From assembly GCA_016928775.1 (NCBI GenBank), contig JAFGKD010000113.1, positions 1 to 38,063 on the forward strand: a DNA stretch of 38,063 nucleotides. The letters run 5' to 3'. This stretch comes from Candidatus Zhuqueibacterota bacterium. GTDB lineage: Bacteria; Zhuqueibacterota; Zhuqueibacteria; Residuimicrobiales; Krinioviventaceae. Each line of letters starts with the position of its first letter. Within the stretch, counting starts at the first letter, position 1. Below the pieces are notes generated by a model. It did not search any database and had not been told where the DNA came from. It was given only the letters and a program-made list of their open reading frames with translations. The translations under genes and the position numbers were made by a program. This document shows positions 33,790 through 38,063 of this stretch, piece after piece.

Positions 33790-35061
33790 CTAAAATTCAA
33801 AATTTCTGAGTTTGATCGTCACACCGCGAAATCCGGTGCCAAAGATGGGGTGACCTTCCTCGGCGATAAAATGGCTTTCGTAATACTCGACGTCCAGGCT
33901 GAGCAATATATTGAGCCAAAGTTTGTCTCGTTGATAATCAAACAGAGCTGCCAGGAGACGAAACGGCTGGGTGAAATTGAGCCCATAGCCGCGCGTCTTG
34001 AAAAAAACCAGACCTTCAATGTCCTGGTAAAGTCCGCGTCGAAAAAAGCCAATCCCGGCCAGGCCAATCTCATAACCCTGGTGTTTAGTCGCTTTATTGT
34101 TCGTTCGGCCACAAATCACATTATCCCAGAACTTGATGTCATTCAATCCGGAAAGATAGGTCCAGGTGCCATCGACATTTCTATCGACGAGCACATCATC
34201 CATCTCGCGCGCCCAGCCAAAATGAATGATGTCGAGTTGTGATCCAGCTTTTTGGTAACGCAATCCCGTTTCAAAACTGGCGCCGATGTACGCCTGGCGT
34301 GGCAGCGGATCGGCTTGTGCTTCATCAATAAAGATGACCTTGTCACCTATGTTGCGTTTGCTATAATGAAATCCTGGAGTCAGATAGGGGCAAAGATTTT
34401 CATAAAAAGTGGTCGGCTTTTGTAATTTTTTTAAAATATCAAAGACAGGTGCCCGGATGACCACACCCCAATCATGCGCATTCGGTTGTGCTCGTCCCAT
34501 TGCCGCTCCATTCTCAAAAAATCCGGCGCCAATAGTCGCATCGATGTTCTTAATCGTATAGCCAAAACTGGCGTGCAGATAATAATCAATTGCCACAGAA
34601 AATGTCGTGCTGTTATACTTTTCATATGAAATGAATGAGCCAAGAGGATCGCCGGGTTCGTCCGTATAGAATTGTTCACCGAGATGAAGATAAGCATCAA
34701 AATAACCGACACCAATGCTGAGCGGAATTTTTGTGAGGGAGTATAAATTGTATCCGGCATTGATCGCTTTGCTGTTATACCACAAATCAGCCGAAAGGTA
34801 CGGCAGCCAATAGACTTTTTCAGGATAAATCGCATAGCCAAGAAAGGTTTTTTGCGCTTGCAGTCCAAGTGCCGCCGGATTGAACGTGCTGCTCATTGGA
34901 TCTGTGCCCCAGAGTAAACCGTAAGATTCACCCATAGCATTCGCTTGCGGGGAGGGGGACAAAAGGAGAGAAAGAATCGCTGCTTCACTTACAGCGAAAG
35001 CAGGGGTGGTCACGAGAACAGCACAAACAAAAAACAGGGAAAATACCTTCGCTCGTTTCAT
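33790..35061 (-). CDS. PorV/PorQ-like outer-membrane beta-barrel protein
   Basis: The 423-residue product has a Sec signal peptide (cut near AFA-VSE) and a beta-barrel pattern of alternating aromatic and hydrophobic strands, ending in a terminal Phe (KLRNFEF). The segment SPSPQANAMGESYGLLWGTDPMSSTFNPAALGL (about 36-68) matches the 'alpha-gly-MGGA...aWNPAgL' signature of FadL-like PorV/PorQ proteins. In T9SS bacteria these bind cargo with C-terminal sorting domains at the outer membrane. That fits the two sorting-domain proteins in this window, but a T9SS role here is inference, since many FCB bacteria have several such paralogues. GGGAGC lies 5 nt upstream of the ATG. It leads the three-gene unit with the oxidoreductase and DUF1028 genes. 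Confidence 0.75.
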   Translation of the reverse strand: MKRAKVFSLFFVCAVLVTTPAFAVSEAAILSLLLSPSPQANAMGESYGLLWGTDPMSSTFNPAALGLQAQKTFLGYAIYPEKVYWLPYLSADLWYNSKAINAGYNLYSLTKIPLSIGVGYFDAYLHLGEQFYTDEPGDPLGSFISYEKYNSTTFSVAIDYYLHASFGYTIKNIDATIGAGFFENGAAMGRAQPNAHDWGVVIRAPVFDILKKLQKPTTFYENLCPYLTPGFHYSKRNIGDKVIFIDEAQADPLPRQAYIGASFETGLRYQKAGSQLDIIHFGWAREMDDVLVDRNVDGTWTYLSGLNDIKFWDNVICGRTNNKATKHQGYEIGLAGIGFFRRGLYQDIEGLVFFKTRGYGLNFTQPFRLLAALFDYQRDKLWLNILLSLDVEYYESHFIAEEGHPIFGTGFRGVTIKLRNFEF

Positions 35062-35170
35062 GACAAGCTCCCTTTAAATGAATTGTGCATTATTCTTAAT
35101 GGTGGATTTTCTATTTTAACTGAACGACATCCGGATAGTTCCGCTTTTGGACTTTACATCTGCGAGCAGT

Positions 35171-37591
35171 CTATAAAAACTTGACCACGACAAATGTGAT
35201 ATCGTCATGTTGCGCCCGGTCGCCGCGCCAGACTTGACATTCGTGATTGAGCGCATTAATAATTTCTTGCGGTGTATAGTGGGCAATTTTTTGAAAGGTC
35301 GAAATCGCGCGATCGTCATACATGTCGTTCTGTTCGTTGAACAACTCTATGAATCCGTCGGACATGAGCAACAACGTATCGCCAGGTTCGACGGCAAACG
35401 TTCGCTCCCGATAACGAAATTTGGACGCACCGCCCAGAGGCATGCTTTTCAGAACGATCTCTTCAACCGATTTTTGCCCGGCGTGATACCAAAGCGCCGG
35501 CGGCATCCCGGCATTGGCTATTGTCACGTTGTTCTGTTCAACTCGTACAACCGACATGGCCATGTATAAATGCCCAAAATTCATTTGTCTGATAATTTGT
35601 GACCAGGTAGCCAATATCTCGTGCAAGTAGTCACTTTGGCTATGTGCCCTGAACAGGCTTTTGATTGCCGCCACCATGGTGCCGGCTTTCATGCCGTGGC
35701 CGGTCGCGTCGCCAATGGCGATTGTCAGCAGACCGTTTCTATCGCTGTAAAAATCATAATAATCCCCGCCCACCTCGGTGGCAGTATTCATGGAGACAGC
35801 GATCTGAAGCCCCGGCAGTTGTGGCACTTTCTTCGGCAACATGGAGAGCTGGAGCTTTCTCGCCTCCTCCAATTCTCTTGTCTTGCGGGCGTTATCGGCC
35901 TCCAGAATTCGTTTCTGAATTTCTTCTTCCTTGGCGCGACGCTCCTGCGCCAGCTTTTCTTCGGATAATTGTTTTACACGGTCAAGCTGTTTTTTGAGCT
36001 CTTTGTGCGTGCGTGAAAAATTGAGTGAAATATAGATCGATAATGAAATCGCCAACACCGGGATGCTGTACATCCATATCACCATTTGATCGCCAATGGG
36101 AGGCAAAATGCCTAAAAAGAGCAATGACTGGTAGGCAAAGATGAGGAGGGTAAACGTAAAGCCGGCGCTGATGATCCAGCTCCACTCTTTGTTGGATGTG
36201 CTCGATTTAATGGTCATGCGCACCATCTCGACGATGGAGATGAACAGCAAGCCGTATAAAACAATCTGAAAATAATTCCGAATGCTTTCAAAAAGCAAAA
36301 CTGCAAAAACGACCAGCACGAGCACAATAAACGGAATAAATGCCAGCCGCGGCAGTTTTTTGTAAATCGTGGCATAAACGCTGAACATACCAAAAGCAAT
36401 CGCAAACACCGTCGAAAAAAGCTCAAGCACAATGAGCCAGAGAAACGCTCCGGTTGTTGTGGTGAAAACATAGCCGAATTGCGTATAGGCCATGATGGCA
36501 AAAAAGAACATGGACAAGGCGTAGTAAAGGTTATTCTTGTTCTGCGGATAAAAGATAAAGAGCAGCAGATGCATGACGGCAAACGACAACGGAATGATCG
36601 CAAAAACCAATTGGTTAAAAGAAAACGAACGAATAAGTTGTGTCCGCGCGGTAATGGCATTTTCGAGGTGGCCGAGCCACATATCAAATCCGCGTCCGAG
36701 GGGAATGTCGATGAGTCGATCTGTGTCGTGAAATGAATAACGGACGGCAAAAACGTGCTCTCCCGGGCTGGTAAAAATAACAGGTTTGGGATTACGTTCG
36801 TGATATATTTTCTCAAAATCGGCAATAGAACTCACCTTGCCAAATGAATACAATTTTTCGCCATCCAGATAAATCTCGGAGGCACCGTTTTGCCGCATAT
36901 GCAATGACAGCGGGAAAAAAACGATTGATGAATCGACATAAACGCGCAGCCGAAACCAGCCAATGCCGTCCCATTGTGGGCGTTGTGGTCGTGGACGCCG
37001 GGTGCTGTCCGGTTGGTCCTCGCGTTCCCGCGGTGCGCGATCACCACGACGATCGCGCATGTGCGTCTGCACCGGTTGCCAGTCGCTGTCGTCAACATCG
37101 GACGCCGCCCACGTCGAATCATCTCCCGCATGAAATTTCCAATTTTTCGCCAACTCTATTGTCCAGCCCTTGTTTTCAAAGCGTCTTTTTGAAATTACAG
37201 TTGGACCAAAAAACTGATCCGCCCAGTAGTTCACGTCGAGAGAGATCGTTGTATCATGCCGGGCCGCCACGCGAAAATTTGGCAGCTCGACGCCGGCGGA
37301 ATCCACGGCCTCCGAGCGCCAGTGGCCACGGGTGATTTTGAACTCAAGCGTATCGCCAATCTGGACGGGAATGGCAATTGACCAGGTGCTGTCCGCTTGC
37401 TGGGAGAGCGGTTTGTGATCTTTGACCCAGCGCCCCAGCATGTTTTTGCTACCGACGATGTGTACACCGCCGCGATGGGGGAGGTTGTCCGCCCGCACTT
37501 TGATCGTAATGATTGCTTTGTCCCGCCACGCGCAGCTCATGATCAGGAGTATCACGAGAAGAGATACCAATTGTAAAATTTGTTTTTTCAT
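35171..37591 (-). CDS. Membrane SpoIIE/PP2C phosphatase with carbohydrate-binding-like and 7TM sensor domains
   Basis: This 806-residue signalling phosphatase begins with a hydrophobic segment and a possible lipobox (IMSC, C20). Residues about 25-120 resemble a CBM20/AMPK-type starch-binding fold (GGVHIVGSKNMLGRW...DTLEFKITRGHW). About 140-300 is a jelly-roll-like extracytoplasmic domain of the 7TMR-DISM type, interrupted by an Arg/Asp/Pro-rich insert (176-206). About 320-525 holds seven membrane helices. A coiled coil (527-590) leads into the SpoIIE-type PP2C domain (595-806), whose metal ligands are visible: D610 (GGDYYD), D628 (GDATGHG), D745 (MSDG), D796/D797 (HDDIT). Such enzymes dephosphorylate STAS antagonists, and one is encoded at 1508-1843. 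It is expected to sense something, perhaps a glycan, in the periplasm. Confidence 0.93.
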   Translation of the reverse strand: MKKQILQLVSLLVILLIMSCAWRDKAIITIKVRADNLPHRGGVHIVGSKNMLGRWVKDHKPLSQQADSTWSIAIPVQIGDTLEFKITRGHWRSEAVDSAGVELPNFRVAARHDTTISLDVNYWADQFFGPTVISKRRFENKGWTIELAKNWKFHAGDDSTWAASDVDDSDWQPVQTHMRDRRGDRAPREREDQPDSTRRPRPQRPQWDGIGWFRLRVYVDSSIVFFPLSLHMRQNGASEIYLDGEKLYSFGKVSSIADFEKIYHERNPKPVIFTSPGEHVFAVRYSFHDTDRLIDIPLGRGFDMWLGHLENAITARTQLIRSFSFNQLVFAIIPLSFAVMHLLLFIFYPQNKNNLYYALSMFFFAIMAYTQFGYVFTTTTGAFLWLIVLELFSTVFAIAFGMFSVYATIYKKLPRLAFIPFIVLVLVVFAVLLFESIRNYFQIVLYGLLFISIVEMVRMTIKSSTSNKEWSWIISAGFTFTLLIFAYQSLLFLGILPPIGDQMVIWMYSIPVLAISLSIYISLNFSRTHKELKKQLDRVKQLSEEKLAQERRAKEEEIQKRILEADNARKTRELEEARKLQLSMLPKKVPQLPGLQIAVSMNTATEVGGDYYDFYSDRNGLLTIAIGDATGHGMKAGTMVAAIKSLFRAHSQSDYLHEILATWSQIIRQMNFGHLYMAMSVVRVEQNNVTIANAGMPPALWYHAGQKSVEEIVLKSMPLGGASKFRYRERTFAVEPGDTLLLMSDGFIELFNEQNDMYDDRAISTFQKIAHYTPQEIINALNHECQVWRGDRAQHDDITFVVVKFL

Positions 37592-37647
37592 CGACTCGCT
37601 ATATCGTTTCTTTGTTTAATAGACGCCCGACAGAGGCACAAGTTCTC

Positions 37648-37824
37648 CATGCCACAAATCTGTACCTTTTTTTCGGCAAAGTTTATGAGCCACGGATTTG
37701 CACGGATTAAAAATCATCTTCAAATCATATTGATCCGGATAATTCGTGATATCTTGTATTTTTAGCATGATTTTGAAATAAATACTTTACAACAAGGCTG
37801 CGCTAGTCAATCCGTGCAATCCGT
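37648..37824. repeat. Repeat array unit R4a (degenerate)
   Basis: This diverged unit of the dispersed repeat has a weak 'ccacaaatctgtacc' start, a left arm 'agccacggatttgcacggat' near 37688-37707 and a right arm 'atccgtgcaatccgt' ending at 37824. The interior differs from the other copies. It is followed without a gap by R4b. Confidence 0.7.
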
Positions 37825-37978
37825 ACTACAAATCTGCAACATCGTGTTTTTTTAACACAGTTTAAAAGCCACGGATTTTCACGGATGAAACACAGATCAT
37901 ATCATTCATTTTAAGCCTTTTTAGCCTTCGGTCTCATATCTTTCTCGAAGCACAGCCGAAAGATCCGTGCTCATCCGT
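37824..37978. repeat. Repeat array unit R4b
   Basis: This unit is almost identical to the first 155 bp of R3, including arms 37867-37886 and 37963-37978. It lacks the final gcggc...gccgc hairpin. Instead, the next unit starts immediately at 'actacaaacctgcaac', which shows a head-to-tail arrangement and defines the unit ends. Confidence 0.9.
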
Positions 37979-38030
37979 ACTACAAACCTGCAACATCGTG
38001 TTTTTTTAGCAAAGTTGATAAGCCACGGGT
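37979..38030. repeat. Repeat array unit R4c (start only)
   Basis: The first 50 or so bases of another unit ('actacaaacctgcaacatcg', T-run, 'gcaaagttgataagccacgg') follow R4b. It then departs from the consensus before the window ends, so its full extent is unknown. Confidence 0.75.
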
Positions 38031-38063
38031 GATCACTGAAATAATGGAACGCGGATCGAACGG

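Noticed and set aside
33700..34242. A 180-codon plus-strand frame
   Set aside because: It is antisense to the PorV-like gene and the start of the oxidoreductase gene, with no domain signal.
37648..38030. A CRISPR array
   Set aside because: Units are about 155 bp and conserved throughout, with no short repeats separated by unique spacers, and there are no cas genes.
1..38063. tRNA, rRNA or tmRNA genes
   Set aside because: I saw no cloverleaf with a TTCRA arm and no rRNA-like conserved blocks in the intergenic gaps. A covariance search would be needed to be certain.

Overview
The window reads as chromosomal DNA of a Gram-negative bacterium from the FCB side of the tree, most like Calditrichota, candidate division KSB1 or Ignavibacteria. 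This is inferred from protein style, not from a marker tree. Two secreted proteins end in the 'NYPNPFNPST' FlgD-like/type IX secretion (T9SS type A) sorting domain, there is a PorV/PorQ-like outer-membrane protein, and there is an RND-adaptor-TolC envelope system. Most genes have good Shine-Dalgarno sites, and some have recognisable -35/-10 promoters (best: TTGACA-17-TATATT before secD). That argues against Bacteroidetes proper. I see no rRNA, tRNA, CRISPR array, phage gene or transposase.

Layout. 1-4.9 kb (minus): secD, secF, a STAS anti-sigma-antagonist protein and purA, in transcription order, with a terminator-like hairpin just before purA. 5.1-7.7 kb (plus): an NhaC-type antiporter and a secreted papain-like protease. 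8.1-10.3 kb (plus): an OmpR-type response regulator and its histidine kinase. 10.3-11.2 kb (minus): a Tat-exported aldo/keto reductase. 11.8-21.0 kb (minus): two T9SS-type surface proteins, one of about 2282 residues, which share a further unnamed domain. 21.8-23.2 kb (plus): a CCA-adding enzyme/poly(A) polymerase with an HD domain. 23.5-25.1 kb (minus): an unusual DoxX membrane protein fused to a TIM-barrel-like domain. 25.7-31.5 kb (minus): a tightly coupled adaptor-RND-TolC efflux operon. 31.8-35.1 kb (minus): a PorV-like protein, a Gfo/Idh/MocA oxidoreductase and a secreted DUF1028 protein. 35.2-37.6 kb (minus): a SpoIIE-type phosphatase with a carbohydrate-binding-like sensor end.

The genes together suggest an envelope-centred neighbourhood: Sec export (SecDF), T9SS-like surface cargo and a PorV-like helper, efflux, and two signalling systems. 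The SpoIIE phosphatase at one end and the STAS protein at the other are the two outer parts of a partner-switching pathway. The anti-sigma kinase that should sit between them is not in the window.

The most interesting non-coding signal is a pair of near-identical structured elements at 25254-25320 and 25382-25444. Their two helices are kept by one compensatory base-pair change and by changes that pair only on the minus-strand RNA. They share an invariant 13-nt C-rich loop, each has a TATAAT-like box about 10 nt upstream, and each ends in a U-run. They look like tandem small RNAs or structured terminators of a kind I do not recognise. The second strong signal is a dispersed, hairpin-forming intergenic repeat family at 80-127, 7825-8011, 23297-23490 and 37648-38030. 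At the right edge it becomes a head-to-tail array.
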